A stretch of 64,000 nucleotides of DNA from Malaya genurostris (lineage: Eukaryota > Arthropoda > Insecta > Diptera > Culicidae). Where the stretch lies: contig NC_080570.1 of assembly GCF_030247185.1 (NCBI RefSeq), positions 127,216,650-127,280,649 on the forward strand, written 5' to 3'. The position numbers and the translations under genes are program-made. Positions 34,150-45,675 of the stretch are shown here, piece after piece. Below the pieces are notes generated by a model, which saw only the letters and a list, made by a program, of their open reading frames with translations, ran no database searches and was not told the DNA's origin. How positions within the stretch are numbered: position 1 is the stretch's first letter; the number at the start of each line of letters is the position of its first letter.

Positions 34150-34570
34150 ACTCAACAAAGCTCGTCGTCATAGAAGATTGGAGGTTGCATATTCGACACA
34201 TTTTAGATAGATCATGGTACTGCCCCTACATTTCGCTCAATCTAGTCCGTTCGTCTGGAGATTTATGTGGATCATTCAAAGAAACATCGAAAAACCAGAT
34301 GAATAAAACCATGTTTATCTGTCAGTTGATATGTTGTTCTCTTTTCCGAGATTCTACCACTGGTAAATTGCAGCTTCTTCTTGTATCATTTACAGGACTT
34401 AATCTAACAAGTGATCGCGAGATTAATGTTTTCTGAGGGTGGTTGGATTCATAATAATATGCGTTAAACAGCTGCTGTTGGCGATTAATATCTATTTTTT
34501 CAGGGCACTTTTTGCATTTACAACAGGATTAAGCCCTGAATTAAATTTCTGGTATAGTCCGTTTTTGCAT
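34150..34570 (-). pseudogene. Possible relic of a TE-associated Cys-motif protein
   Basis: Minus-strand reading from about 34530 gives KCKKCPEKIDINRQQQLF, then QKTLISRSLVRLSP, then a stop near 34325. The order of a CxxC motif followed by an 'xxxLFNxYY' block recalls a protein often found with insect transposons. It is short, broken and only weakly recognised. Confidence 0.25.
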
Positions 34571-35340
34571 CTTTGTGTTTCGTCGAAGTCCTTTCTCGAC
34601 GCAATTTTTTTGAACATTTCTCTTTCAAGTGACAGGAAGTCTTTGTCTTTTCCGAGAAAGTTGCGGGTCATCGGACTTTGCTATAAATCACGGAAAAATA
34701 TATGAGGTGCGGTATAAAACGATTGTATTCAATGGGAGTTATTAAGATAATTAAAAGGTGCTACGTTAATACAAAGGTTGAGAAGATGATAGGATACATT
34801 TTGTGCAAACCGAGTTTTGAATCGTCGACCGAACAACCGAATGTTATATTCCATTCGAATCAGTTCGTTGAGATAACAAAATTAATGTGTTTGTGTGCAT
34901 GTGTAACCGAAATACGCACTTACTATCTCCAAATAACATTGCATTGACGCTTTCACTCTGATAGCAACCTTAGGAGAACCTGCAATTACGTCATTAGTAG
35001 GAATATTTTATTTCGGAATTTTTTAAGAAGTTCTTAAAACATTACCACTATAATAGGCACCATCTGTTTGCTTCATTATGCTTATGTTTTAAAAAAAAAG
35101 TTTTGCTTTCACGTTTGTTGCAACACAACCTGACAATATCATTTACGCTGTGAACAAATAACACAAAACACACACACAAACGCGGTCACCGTTACCACAA
35201 TTTCCGAAATCATAAAAACAGGAAAATGATGTTTGAATGAACTAATCAAACGGTAAAGTATGGAAAGTCGTTTGAGATGTAGTGAATAAATTTTTGCGTT
35301 TTGTTTTATTTACCAGAACACTTAGAGGAAAGCTTTATTA
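34571..35340. other. AT-rich region with a culicid-repeat fragment
   Basis: A diverged copy of the CATTCGAATCAGTTCGTTGAG repeat lies at about 34850-34930. No gene is seen. Confidence 0.4.
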
Positions 35341-35353
35341 AACTGGCAAGAGA

Positions 35354-36385
35354 TATGATATAAAATCAGACAGACCCTTCAAGGCTGTCTTGAAAGGATT
35401 ATCAAATGATCAAAGTATTGATGAAATTAAAAATGAACTAAAAGAATTGCTTGGTTTTGCCCCTTCCCAAGTAATACTTATGAAAAAAAGAGCGAATGGT
35501 ACTTCTAAACCACGCTCTGGAATTTACCATGAACTTTACCTAATACACTTCAATCGAAGTGATGTAAACAATTTGAAAACTTTAGAAAAAGTACGTTTCA
35601 TTTCCCACATTAAAATTCATTGGGAACATTATAAACGGCATAATCGTATTGCAAACTTAACGCAATGTCGTCGTTGCCAAGGCTTCGGTCATGGAACCAA
35701 AAATTGTCATATGGATATACGGTGTTTGAATTGTGGTAAATCGCATTCGAAAGACGTTTGTCCAATGAATGAAACCACTGATAAATTTTCATGTTCAAAT
35801 TGCAATGGAAATAATAAATCCAATTATTTGAAATGTCCTGTCAGGGAAAAAATTTTAAACCCTCGTTCGCTTAGACAACAAGTCAAATCAACGACCTTAA
35901 ATTTACAGAACATACCTGAAAATCAGAAAACCGTTACAAATGCCACGCCTAATTCTTCTAAGGCACTTATTTCTTCGAATTTAAAACAAAAAACAGGTAC
36001 GCCTGCCAATTCGTCTTCTAACGAAAACAATTTATTGACAGGTAGATCGACCTCGTCATCATCTTCTTCTAATGTCAGTTATGCTGGTATATTAGGTAGA
36101 AATCTATCACCTATTTCTTCTAATGTAAATAGTCAAAACACAGGACCGCCTTGCAGTTCTTCTTCTAACGAAAACAATTTATTAATAGGTAGACCGGCCA
36201 AATCATCTTCTTCTAATGGCAGTCTACCTACAAATATTTCTTCAATGCCATTCGCTTCTTTAAATGAAGTCGATTTAGGCGATATAACTGAAAATAAAAT
36301 GATCTACCTACAAGATCAACTTTTTCAAATGATCATCCAAATGAATTCAACTTCATCACTTTTTGAAGCATTTCAAATCGGATGA
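35354..36385 (+). CDS. Jockey ORF1 (gag-like RNA-binding protein), 5'-truncated
   Basis: The open frame enters from the truncation point with SDRPFKAVLKGLS, which corresponds to EKPFKVVLRGLP in the middle of the full ORF1 at 57216. It binds retrotransposon RNA in the family. Visible domains are the RNA-binding-like region (YHELYLIHF, then IHWEHYK), two CCHC-type knuckles (CRRCQGFGHGTKNC and CLNCGKSHSKDVC) and a third cysteine pair cluster without histidine (CSNCNGNN...C). The C-terminal part is Ser/Asn-rich with two imperfect repeats (SSSNENNLLTGR and SSSNENNLLIGR). The frame ends in TGA, 43 bp before the ATG of ORF2. Confidence 0.85.
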   Translation, partial: YDIKSDRPFKAVLKGLSNDQSIDEIKNELKELLGFAPSQVILMKKRANGTSKPRSGIYHELYLIHFNRSDVNNLKTLEKVRFISHIKIHWEHYKRHNRIANLTQCRRCQGFGHGTKNCHMDIRCLNCGKSHSKDVCPMNETTDKFSCSNCNGNNKSNYLKCPVREKILNPRSLRQQVKSTTLNLQNIPENQKTVTNATPNSSKALISSNLKQKTGTPANSSSNENNLLTGRSTSSSSSSNVSYAGILGRNLSPISSNVNSQNTGPPCSSSSNENNLLIGRPAKSSSSNGSLPTNISSMPFASLNEVDLGDITENKMIYLQDQLFQMIIQMNSTSSLFEAFQIG

Positions 36386-36428
36386 AAATTTGCAAATAAT
36401 ATTATAATGAATTTAAAATTTAACAGTG

Positions 36429-39083
36429 ATGTTAAATAATTATTTGAATATTTTAAATTGGAATGCTCGATCTTTGAAATCGAGTGAAGATGAATTTTAT
36501 AATTTTCTCAAAGTTCACTAAATTCATATTGCCATTGTGACAGAAACTTTTCTTAAACCAAATGTAAAATTGAAAAGTAATCCACATTATGTGGTTCATC
36601 GATTTGACAGGTTTACTGGAATGGGTGGTGGAGTTGCCATTTTTGTCCAACGGCAAATTAAACATCGAATTTTACCTTCTTTCAATACTAAAGTTATTGA
36701 AAGCTTGGGAATCGAAGTTGAAACCATTCATGGAATTTATTTCATCGCTGGAGCATATTTGCCATTCCAATGCACCGGCGAACAATTAAATTTCTTTAAA
36801 GGCGATTTGCAAAAACTTACAAGATATCGATCGAAATTTTTCGTAATAGGGGACTTAAATGCTAAGCATGTCCAGTGGAATTGTAGGCAAAATAACAGTA
36901 ATGGTAAAATACTTCATAATCAACTCTCAGCTGGTTACTTCACAGTTCTTCATCCCAGTAATCCTACTTGTTTCTCTTCCGTGAAAAACCCGTCTACAAT
37001 TGATCTGGTTCTAACAGATCAAAGTCACATTTGTAGTGAACCGATTACTCATGCTGACTTTGACTCAGATCATCTTCCAGTAACATTCAGACTTTCCAAC
37101 GAAGCTATAATTAATCCAATTAGTTCTATTTTCAACTATCATAGAGCTAATTGGTTGGATTACAGATCTCACATTGAAAATCATGTGGATCATGAAACTA
37201 TTTTAGAAAATTCTGCGGACATCGACACAGCAATTGATCATTTGAATCATTACATTATCGAAGCTAGAAATCTTTCAGTTCCCAAAGCTCAAACTAAATT
37301 AAATACTCCTATCATCGATGACAATCTTCAACTGCTCATCCGATTGAAGAATGTTCGTCGACGTCAATATCAACGTTCTCGTGATCCTGCTATGAAAAAC
37401 ATAGTTAAGGATTTACAAAAAGAAATTAAACATAGATTTACTCTTTTGCGAAATGAAAATTTCGCTAAAGAAGTTGAACAAATTAAACCATATTCTAAAC
37501 CTTTCTGGAAACTTTCTAAGGTTCTTAAGAAACCTCAGAAACCAATTCCTGCTCTCAAGGAAGGAAATCAAATACTTCTTACAAATGGTGAAAAAGCTCA
37601 AAAACTTGCTCAGCAGTTCGAGAGTGTTCACAATTTTAATTTAAACGTTGTGAGTCCCATTGAAAATGAAGTCTCACTGAAATATGATCATATTTCAACC
37701 CAAGTGTTATCACACGATGACATTATTGAGACGAATTTTGATGAAATTAAATCAATTATTAGGAAACTCAAAAACATGAAGGCTCCTGGTAATGATGGAA
37801 TTTTTAATATTCTTATTAAAAATCTTCCCGATGTTGCCTTGAGACTTTGGTTGGTTAAAATTTTCAACAAGTGTTTTTCATTAGCTTACTTCCCAAAAAG
37901 TTGGAAAAACGCTAAAGTAATTTCTATCCTAAAACCTGATAAAAACCCAGCAGAAACATCAAGTTATCGCCCAATTAGCTTACTTTCTTCTATCAGTAAA
38001 CTTTTTGAAAAAATTATCTTGTTGAGAATGATGACTCATATAAATGAGAATTCAATTTTTTTACCAGAGCAGTTTGGATTTCGTCATGAACATTCAACTA
38101 CTCATCAGCTTGTCAGAGTAACGAACATGCTAAAATCAAATAAATCTTCTGGGTTATCCACTGGAGTTGCTCTTCTAGACATAGAAAAAGCATTCGACAG
38201 TGTTTGGCACAAAGGTTTAATAGCAAAAATGTCCGATTTCCAGTTTCCTATTTATTTGATCAAAATGATTCAAAATTATTTAACTGATCGTACTCTTCAG
38301 GTTAGCTATCAGAATCGTAAATCTGAATTGCTACCCGTACGAGCCGGTGTTCCGCAGGGTTCGAGCGTAGCTCCAATCTTGTATAATATTTTCACTTCTG
38401 ATCTTCCAAATCTACCCGTTGGTTGTCAGAAATCGCTATTCTGTGACGACACAAGTCTGTTAGCCACAGGTAGAAATCTAAGAGTGATCTGCAGTCGCCT
38501 ACAAAGAAGTTTAAATATTTTCAGTGATTATCTGTCTAAATGGAAAATTAAACCAAATGCAGCAAAAACGCAATTAATTATCTTTCCTCACAAGCCAAGA
38601 GCTTCTTTTCTTAAACCAAACAATAATCACATTCTTAAATTGAATGGCTTGGAGTTGACATGGTCCGATCAAGCTAAATATTTAGGTTTAACGTATGACA
38701 AAAAACTCACTTTCAAGGATCACATTGAAGGAATCCAGGCAAAGTGTAATAAATATATTAAATGTTTATATCCTCTTATAAACAGAAATTCTAAGCTCTG
38801 TCTAAAAAACAAATTGTTAATTTATAAACAAATTTTCAGACCAGCCATGCTTTATGCGGTACCAATTTGGTCAAGCTGTTGTTCCACCAGGAAGAAAACG
38901 CTTCAAAGGATTCAGAATAAAATTCTGAAAATGATTTTGAAGCGTCCTCCCTGGTTTAGCACAAATGAGTTACACAGACTCACAAATATAGAACCATTAG
39001 ATGTAATGTCACATAATATTATAAGCAAATTCCGACAAAAATCGATGCAATCTTCAATTGAATCGATTCGCTCTCTGTATTAG
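36429..39083 (+). pseudogene. Jockey ORF2: endonuclease and reverse transcriptase, one stop
   Basis: This is the enzyme for nicking target DNA and copying RNA. The likely start is ATG at 36429 (MLNNYLNILNWNARSL). A single TAA at 36519-36521 interrupts the endonuclease; the remaining frame is open for about 850 codons. The endonuclease shows VTETFLKPN, GDLNAKHVQWN and the terminal DSDHLPVTF. The reverse transcriptase shows KAPGNDGI, SYRPISLLSSISKLFEK, AFDSVWHKGL, GVPQGSSVAPILYN and the catalytic LFCDDTSLL. That site has CDD where most relatives have ADD. The C-terminal region ends near HRLTNIEPLD. One point mutation is the only visible disabling lesion. Confidence 0.9.
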
Positions 39084-39422
39084 TTAGTAAGTTAGTATAT
39101 AAGTTCCTTTTCCCCATTACACAATACGAGTAGGTTTAGAATTTTCCCAACACAAAAATCTCAGAATTGCGGAAGCAAATGATGTCCTCATGGTAATAAC
39201 CAAATCATATATATAACAGGGCTGAAAAGTCACCACTTGTGGCTGAACACCCAATTTAAATCTTATTAATTTAATTTTAACTCATATTCCAATGAATAGT
39301 TATTTAAAAAAAAAACTGGCAAGAGTTAACATTACGCAACACTGCTTGTTCTTTCGTTTGTAGATGCAGTATTCCGATCAGAACAGGAAAAAACTACAAG
39401 AAAAAGGAACGCCTTGGCATTG

Positions 39423-39510
39423 AATTTCTTTTGTAGAATTTCAAATTTGTTGTTCGATTTACAATCGAACTGATACTGATGTTCCTCGAATTGAAACCAC
39501 TAATAAGCAT
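39423..39510 (-). repeat. Repeat R1, inverse copy
   Basis: Inverse copy of 32480-32572, ending exactly at the TA where the next mariner inserted. It contains ATGTTCCTCGAATTGAAACC. Confidence 0.75.
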
Positions 39511-39577
39511 AACAGTTCGGCTGAAAAGTTCGTATCGTTTAATAGAAACACACATTTTTTGCCAAAATTCGTTTTTA

Positions 39578-40561
39578 TTATTCAACATAATTGCCATCAG
39601 AGGCGATAAAGCGATTATAGCGATCTTCCAACTTTTCGATACCATTTTTGTGGTACGATTTGTCCTTTGCCTCAAAATAGGCCTCAGTTTCAGCGATTAC
39701 CTCTTCATTGCTTCTAAATTTTTTACCAGCGAGCATTATTTTGAGGTCTGAGAACAGGAAAAAGTCACTGGGGGCCAAATCTGGAGAATACGGTGGATGA
39801 GGAAGCAATGCGAAGCCCAATTCGTTCAATTTCAGCATGGTTTTCATCGACTTGTGACACGGTGCATTGTCTTGATGAAACAAAACTTTTTTCTTCTTCA
39901 AATGATGCCGTATTTTTTTAAATTTCGTCCTTCAAACGCTCTAATAACGCTATATAATAGTCACTGTTGATGGTTTTTCCCTTTTCAAGGTAGTCGATGA
40001 AAATTATACCATGCGAATAAAAAAAAAAAACGACATAACCTTACCGGCCGATTGTTGAGTCTTTCCACGCTTTGGGTTCGGTTTATCGCGTGCAGTCCAC
40101 TCAGCTGACTGTCGATTGGACTCCGGAGTGAAGTGATGGAGCCATGTTTCGTCCATTGTTATATATCGACGAAAAAAATCGGTTTTATTTCGATATAACA
40201 GCTCCAAACACTGCTCAGAATCATCAATTCGTTGTTGTTTTTGATCGATTGTGAGCTCACGCGGCACCCATTTTGCACAAAGCTTTCTCATATCCAAATA
40301 TTCGTGAATAATATGTCCAACACGTTCCTTTGATATCTTTAGGGTGTCAGCTATCTCGATAAACTCTTTTGGATGTCCACTGCGTTCATCGTCTTCGGTG
40401 CTCATATCACCAGTACGAAATTTTGCAAATCACTTACGAATTGTTGCTTCGCCCGGTGCAGAGTCTGGATAACACTCATCAAGTAATTTTTTGATATCGG
40501 CGGCACTTTTTTTCATCAAAAAGTAGTGTTTCATCAACACACGAAATTCCTTTTTTTCCAT
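39578..40561 (-). pseudogene. Irritans mariner transposase, frameshifted
   Basis: A minus-strand ATG at 40561 begins MEKKEFRVLMKHYFL. Order: helix-turn-helix region with a stop replacing Trp near 40432 (IRK*FAKFRTG), then a roughly 20-residue deletion after RSGHPKE, then VGHIIHEYLDMRKL. The first catalytic aspartate is in TMDETWLHHFTPESN. The frame shifts in a T/A-run near 40020 and again near 39910. It ends with HQDNAPCHKS (second aspartate), PPYSPDLAPSDFFLF (third, 34 residues later) and GNYVE. All three aspartates are kept, so the copy is inactive only through shifts, the stop and the deletion. Confidence 0.88.
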
Positions 40562-40647
40562 TTTTTTCACAATAACAAAAGTAGCTTCACTCAAAATGCA
40601 ATATCTCACAAACTAATAATCAGACAGCTGTCAAATTTATACACGTA

Positions 40648-43070
40648 CAGGGTTGTTACGAAAAATTTCAAAATCAAAACGCGCGAAATCCGCGCGAAGT
40701 CGAAAACTAAAACGCGCGAAATCCGCGCGAAGTTGAAAACTAAAACGCGCGATATTCGAGTGAAGCGTTAGACAACAATTTTTATGCAGGGGATACTTTA
40801 CGCAGTACTTGAAAATTCACTTAAATATAATTTAAAAATCAGCATAAGTTTGTCATATGAACACAATAAATAAGTCCGCATACAGCACGTCACTTCGAGA
40901 AACTCCATGAAAACGATTTCATATTTATTCTTCATCTTTTTCGATGCCCTTAGTTAAGGAGAAAGCCTTTTTGCAAGCGTATACAAATGCTTTGAAGCAG
41001 TGTAGCCAACTTTTTTTTATTAGGGAAATAAAATCTACATTCATAAAATGTAAGCAATTTTCCGTCGAACGTTGGTGAAAAATTGTTCAAAACTGACATT
41101 TCATACAAAATGTCAGGCTTAACATTCATTTGAGAATAAATTATTATTAAAAAAGATTGTTTGAAACTCAATCCTGCAAGTCACTTTAATAAACTCGTTG
41201 CACTGCATATATCAAACTTATGTTGTTCTAATGTTACAGTAAAAATAAAAATCCTAACAATTGTGACTTTGAAAGAAGTGGAACAGATTTCTTCGAAGAT
41301 AATTTTTTTGCTTCGACATCTTTTTACTCGGCAAACATTTCCTTCTTGATAAGAAGAATTTTAGGGTAGACCACATCAGGATGATCTGATTCACTCTTTT
41401 TAATTTCAGTTTCAATTATAATAGCGCCTTCTTCTGTTTTCAGATTTTACTCTGAATGTCTTTCTTTTCCTCCTCATCTTTTATTCTTTTATTTGGATCA
41501 GGGAAAAGCCCACTGGAATTAGTTTCTGTCAAACTTGTTCTCCAGTATCCTCATCTTTTGCATCAACAGATCAAAATCATCCAAATGATATATTTCTTCA
41601 AATCTAGTGTATAGTAACAAAATCTAATGAGACAGTAACATAAGAAACGATTTCTTGATAACATTACGTGATGAATGAAAGTCGAAAGAATTGAAACATT
41701 TGTTAAATATGCGGCACATGCTAGCAATGAGCTCGTTATATCCATAATTAGTTCTAATATATGGAATCCGAAGAAAAAAATAGGAAAACTACGACGTCGA
41801 ATGTCAAATTGTAACATCTGAAAGCTCTATGTGCTCTTTAAAATTTAACTTGGTTTCCAAAACACCCAGGTCCTTAACAGACGATGCGCGTTCGAGAACA
41901 GTTTGTGGAATATTATAGTCGAATTTGAATACTGACTTTTTGCTACTAAAAGAGATGACGGAGAATTGAGTGGCATTTGAACCATTTTGAAATATGAAAT
42001 ACGAAAGTCATCGGCGAACGATAGTTTCATACACTTGATCGAACAATTTAGATCGTTGAGATACAATAAAATTATGAACGGTCCAAGGTGACTTCATTGA
42101 GCAACTCCAGATGTAACAGCACATGGTGAGGTTGTACAGGCTCCTATTTTCACTATCGTTTCATTACCAGCTAGATATGATCGAAACCAATTAAAAAATG
42201 ATCCGTTTAATCCCAGTCTACTTATCTTGGAGATCGTTATGTGATGATTGATCTCGTCGAACGCAGCAGGGAAAGTGGAAAGCTTTGGCATGGATCCAAG
42301 CTGAGTCTCTGATATGTAGTCAGAGCAACTATGTGTTATAAAATCCAGAACTATAATTTCAAAGAGCTTCGATACAGCGCACAAAGCAACAATTCCAAGG
42401 TAGTTGGATACTATAGCCTTGTTCACATAGGATTTCTTCCATATTTCAAGAAAAACTCCAGAACGTAAAGAACAATTGAAAATGTTGGATAGTGGAACCA
42501 ACAAACTATTAGAACACTTTCTTATCACCACGGATGAAATCCCAGACCTTCTTCTTTTTTTTTAATGTCAGACTTTGCTTCGTAAGCATGTCGAGTAAAT
42601 TTTGCTTTGTTACCATGTTATTGAAGAATCGCATTTCATTTATTACGTTCTTTGCATTATTGAATGTATTATGATTGAGACGATATTTTCCAACTGACAT
42701 CAATATCCTTGAGTGCAAAATGTTGAAATAGCGACTAGTATCACTCGAGATCGAAAAGCATAAAATCGAAATTTTGTCCACTGAAGAAAACATTGGCTAG
42801 AACCGCCTTCTAGTAAATTTTAGTTTTATCAAGGTGAAAATTGGGCCATCTCGACCAATTGCTGAAACGTTCGCCCATCTTTAATTTTTTAGGGTTTCTT
42901 AAAACTCACAAACTTCAAAAATTTTGCAAAGAATTTTGTGGAATGATGTTTTTAGAAATTCGCGCGAAATCCGCGCCATAGCATCAAAATCTTAGCAGAA
43001 ACCGCGCCAAATCCGCGAAAATCGCGAAATCCGCGAAAACCGCGAAATCCGCGCGACTGTAACAACCCTG
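40648..43070. mobile_element. 2.4-kb TIR element with 6-bp TSD and CGCGCGAAATCC repeats
   Basis: The ends CAGGGTTGTTAC and GTAACAACCCTG are perfect 12-bp inverted repeats. The direct repeat CACGTA flanks them (40642-40647 and 43071-43076). The mariner at 2674-3585 shows the empty site with a single CACGTA. Both subterminal zones (40676-40755 and 42959-43055) are filled with CGCGAAATCCGCG-type units in the same strand direction. No transposase is seen; the interior holds a LINE RT fragment. The 6-bp duplication does not fit hAT or P (8 bp). Confidence 0.82.
41845..42793 (-). pseudogene. LINE reverse transcriptase fragment inside the 2.4-kb element
   Basis: Minus-strand order: a pre-RT region ending KKVWDFIRGDKKVF (42509-42793), then LLVPLSNIFNCSLRSGVF, SNYLGIVALCAVSKLFEII and AAFDEINHHITISKISRLG. 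The GVAQ remnant of GVPQG follows, then KLSFADDFRISYF with the catalytic FADD. Several frame breaks are present. The reverse transcriptase resembles the family at 15360-16190 more than the Jockey families. It is a passenger and could not mobilise the surrounding TIR element. Confidence 0.75.
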
Positions 43071-43529
43071 CACGTATCTTTTGAAGGTTGGTACTAACTG
43101 AAAATGGTATGGATTTAATTCTAGTGACGCCCTCTCATAGAAACGATATGAACTTTTCAGCCGATCTGTTAAATATAATTTTCAACAGAAATTGAAAAAC
43201 TACAAATTAATTAAATCAAAAATTTGATTGAAAACCATCATCGATGTAAAAGTAAATTAGAATGCCTTGATTATACAACATATTTTGATTTACGCTTATT
43301 TTTGCTTTTAAAGTACATAGAAAAATTAAGAACTGAGGAGTAAATATTTATAGCGTATGTGATATTTCATTTGAGCCTAAGTTTGTGAAAATTGATTACG
43401 CAATCTCTGAGCAATGTGAGTAAGTAATTTAATTTTGAAATTTTCACTTTAATCGCGTTGTACGCAGTAATTTCGGAACCAAACGTAGGTCCATTTTTAA
43501 ATTCAGAAGTTTTCTATGGCTTCTTAAAA

Positions 43530-45600
43530 CCTTTCGAATTTAGCACACTCCGAGAAAAGTTTGGGCACAAAAATCTTGCATACACACGACGAAATGAGTC
43601 GAATAGTATGGCAATGGGCCCTCCGAGCCTCGGTTCGAAAGTCTTTCTTTATGAGAAAGACAACAGTGGAGAACAGTGAATTCGATTTTCTCACAAACCG
43701 CTGAAATAATTTTCATATACCAAGATTCAAACGAAAGGTCTTATGGTCGAATAGTCTGCTACTGAGTTTTATTAAGATCCAACTTTCGGTTCCTGATTGA
43801 CGAGGCAAACTTTGATTAAAATTTAAGGACTTTTGATTTCAAATACTGATGTGAAATTTTATTGAGAACGAACTGATCAAATGTCCGTGTGGGTATGTGT
43901 GTATGTGTGTTGTCAATAAAGAGGTCGAGATCTCAGAGATGTCTGAACCGATTTTGATTCAACTAGTCGCAAATGAAAGGCCTTCCCGTCACCCTGAATG
44001 GTTTTGAGATCGTATGTTTACTTTTAGAGTTACACAAAATTTTATGTCAAAATTTTCAGTTTATTGACTATATCTGTCCAAATTGACCTTGAAAACAGAA
44101 TATGTTTTCAGACTTAGATTCCGCACCGCAATAGCTATCCAACAAGCCATAGTTTGTTAAATTCCGTTCATTTTTAACGGAGATATCGATATTTGTGTGT
44201 AAGTGACTTTTCGCCATATTCCAGTAGTAGGAGTTTTACGCGCTTGATGATAAAGCGATATTTCGGAGCAAAGTGAAACACGATTTTCAATACTGTTTGA
44301 TGGAATTGTTGTTTGGCACCCAAAAGACTATGCACAAGGGTCCATGACGTTTCAATTTTAGCGCGGTTCGTTTTTGGCAACGTAATCGTTCGAATATGAC
44401 ATCTGTATTAGCAAGATGGCAGTATTTTCAAATCCAAACTATTTCATATTTATATTGATTTATACTGCTTGCAACAATAATTGCTGGTAGAACACAACTT
44501 CTTACACCCTCATAACATTCGAAGAAGTTCGTCGAGAGAAGCAAATTTGTGTGTGTGTTTTCTCGGAGATGGCCTAACTGATTTCTACAAACTTAGATTC
44601 ATATGAACTGAATATCATTTGGATCTGATTCTGATCATTTGGATTTGCTCGTAGATGGCTGAACCGATTTCGTCCATCTAGCATTCAAACAAAAGGCAGC
44701 TTGTTTTTTAATCACCCAAAAATGTTATGTGGAACGCACTACGATTTCATTGAGTTTGCTACACTGATTTTTTAAAATTTAGAACCTAATTGGATGGTTA
44801 ACAATTCATTAGGCGAATTTGACTGACTTCGGCTACACCCAGGCGCGTAAACGGAAGGGGGGGGGGGGGGGTGTTTTAGGGATTCAAATCCTCCGAAACT
44901 CAGAAAAATGTTATATGAAAACTCTTCTCTTTAGAAATTTAAGTCAATTATAAAATGAATAATTTTCAACTAACGACTTTATTTCCAAACATTTTTCAAG
45001 TAATTTTACACCTATTTTTATACGTCTGGATATCGGCCAACATGTTCTGAAACTCTCCCCGAAAAAGTTTTCTGGGTACACGTCTGGCTACACCGATTTC
45101 TGACTTCTGTATCTCAAGGTATCGGGAACAGAGAAGCTAAAGGAGACCAAAACGAATTTAACAAACAAAAATGGTCCCATACAAAATTGGAGAATTCGAT
45201 CCGATTCCGACTTCCAATTTGGAAATTGGAGGGTGATGAGTTTTCAAAATTCAAACCGTCATAGAAGATTCGATTTATTCGTCATACTAATTCATACGAA
45301 CTATTTTTGGTTATGCTGGTCTCTGAATACCGTTTCTGGAAGTACCGTAAATAATGACAAAAACTCTTAAGAGCAACTCACTTCTACATCTCATGGAATG
45401 ATTAATCGATTGTCACACGTTTAGATTGAAAGGATTAATTTTAAGGTTCCCTACAATTTCTATCTTAGATTCATCTTGCAGTTTTAAAATTTTAATTACA
45501 TTTCATTCAAAATAAGAAAGTCATTAAAATGATTTCATGAAAACTAAAGCTTGCTTCAGATAAAATTGAAGCAAAGACAATTGCCTGTATTTTAGTTATT
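43530..45600. repeat. Dispersed culicid-type repeats, paralogous to 4.6-6.3 kb
   Basis: Collinear, diverged copy of 4627-6330, plus an inverted fragment of the 3640-3720 repeat at about 43540-43640 (GAGCCTCGGTTCGAAAGTCT). Noncoding. Confidence 0.6.
44857..44871. repeat. Poly-G tract of 15
   Basis: Homopolymer inside the dispersed repeat, following CGTAAACGGAA. Confidence 0.9.
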
Positions 45601-45675
45601 TATTATTGAATTCAAGATTTTTTTTTTACAAATGTAACGTTTTCTTCATACTTTTAAGAAAAAATACGGATAAAA

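Larger units (their letters stand above)
35353..39313 (+). mobile_element. Jockey-type non-LTR retrotransposon, 5'-truncated, with TSD
   Basis: The direct repeat AACTGGCAAGAG flanks the element (35341-35352 and 39314-39325). The 3' copy follows a short A-run, as expected for target-primed reverse transcription. ORF1 begins mid-gene at the 5' edge, so the copy was truncated on insertion. ORF2 is nearly intact, suggesting a fairly young insertion. Fragments of the same family lie at 15028-15345 and 63838-64000. Confidence 0.92.
39512..43169 (-). mobile_element. Irritans mariner split by a 2.4-kb element
   Basis: Left TIR ACAGTTCGGCTGAAAAGTTC starts after a TA (39510-39511). The right TIR ends CCGATCTGT before TA (43170-43171). 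Without the insert at 40648-43070 it would be about 1.23 kb, close to full size. It is the best-preserved of the irritans copies here. Confidence 0.92.

Noticed and set aside
34056..34436. 126-codon plus-strand ORF
   Set aside because: No recognisable domain; the opposite strand gives a better, though weak, transposon-associated reading.
40676..43055. CRISPR-like array from repeated CGCGCGAAATCCGCGCG units
   Set aside because: Unit spacing is irregular, there are only a few units, they sit at transposon ends and the DNA is eukaryotic.
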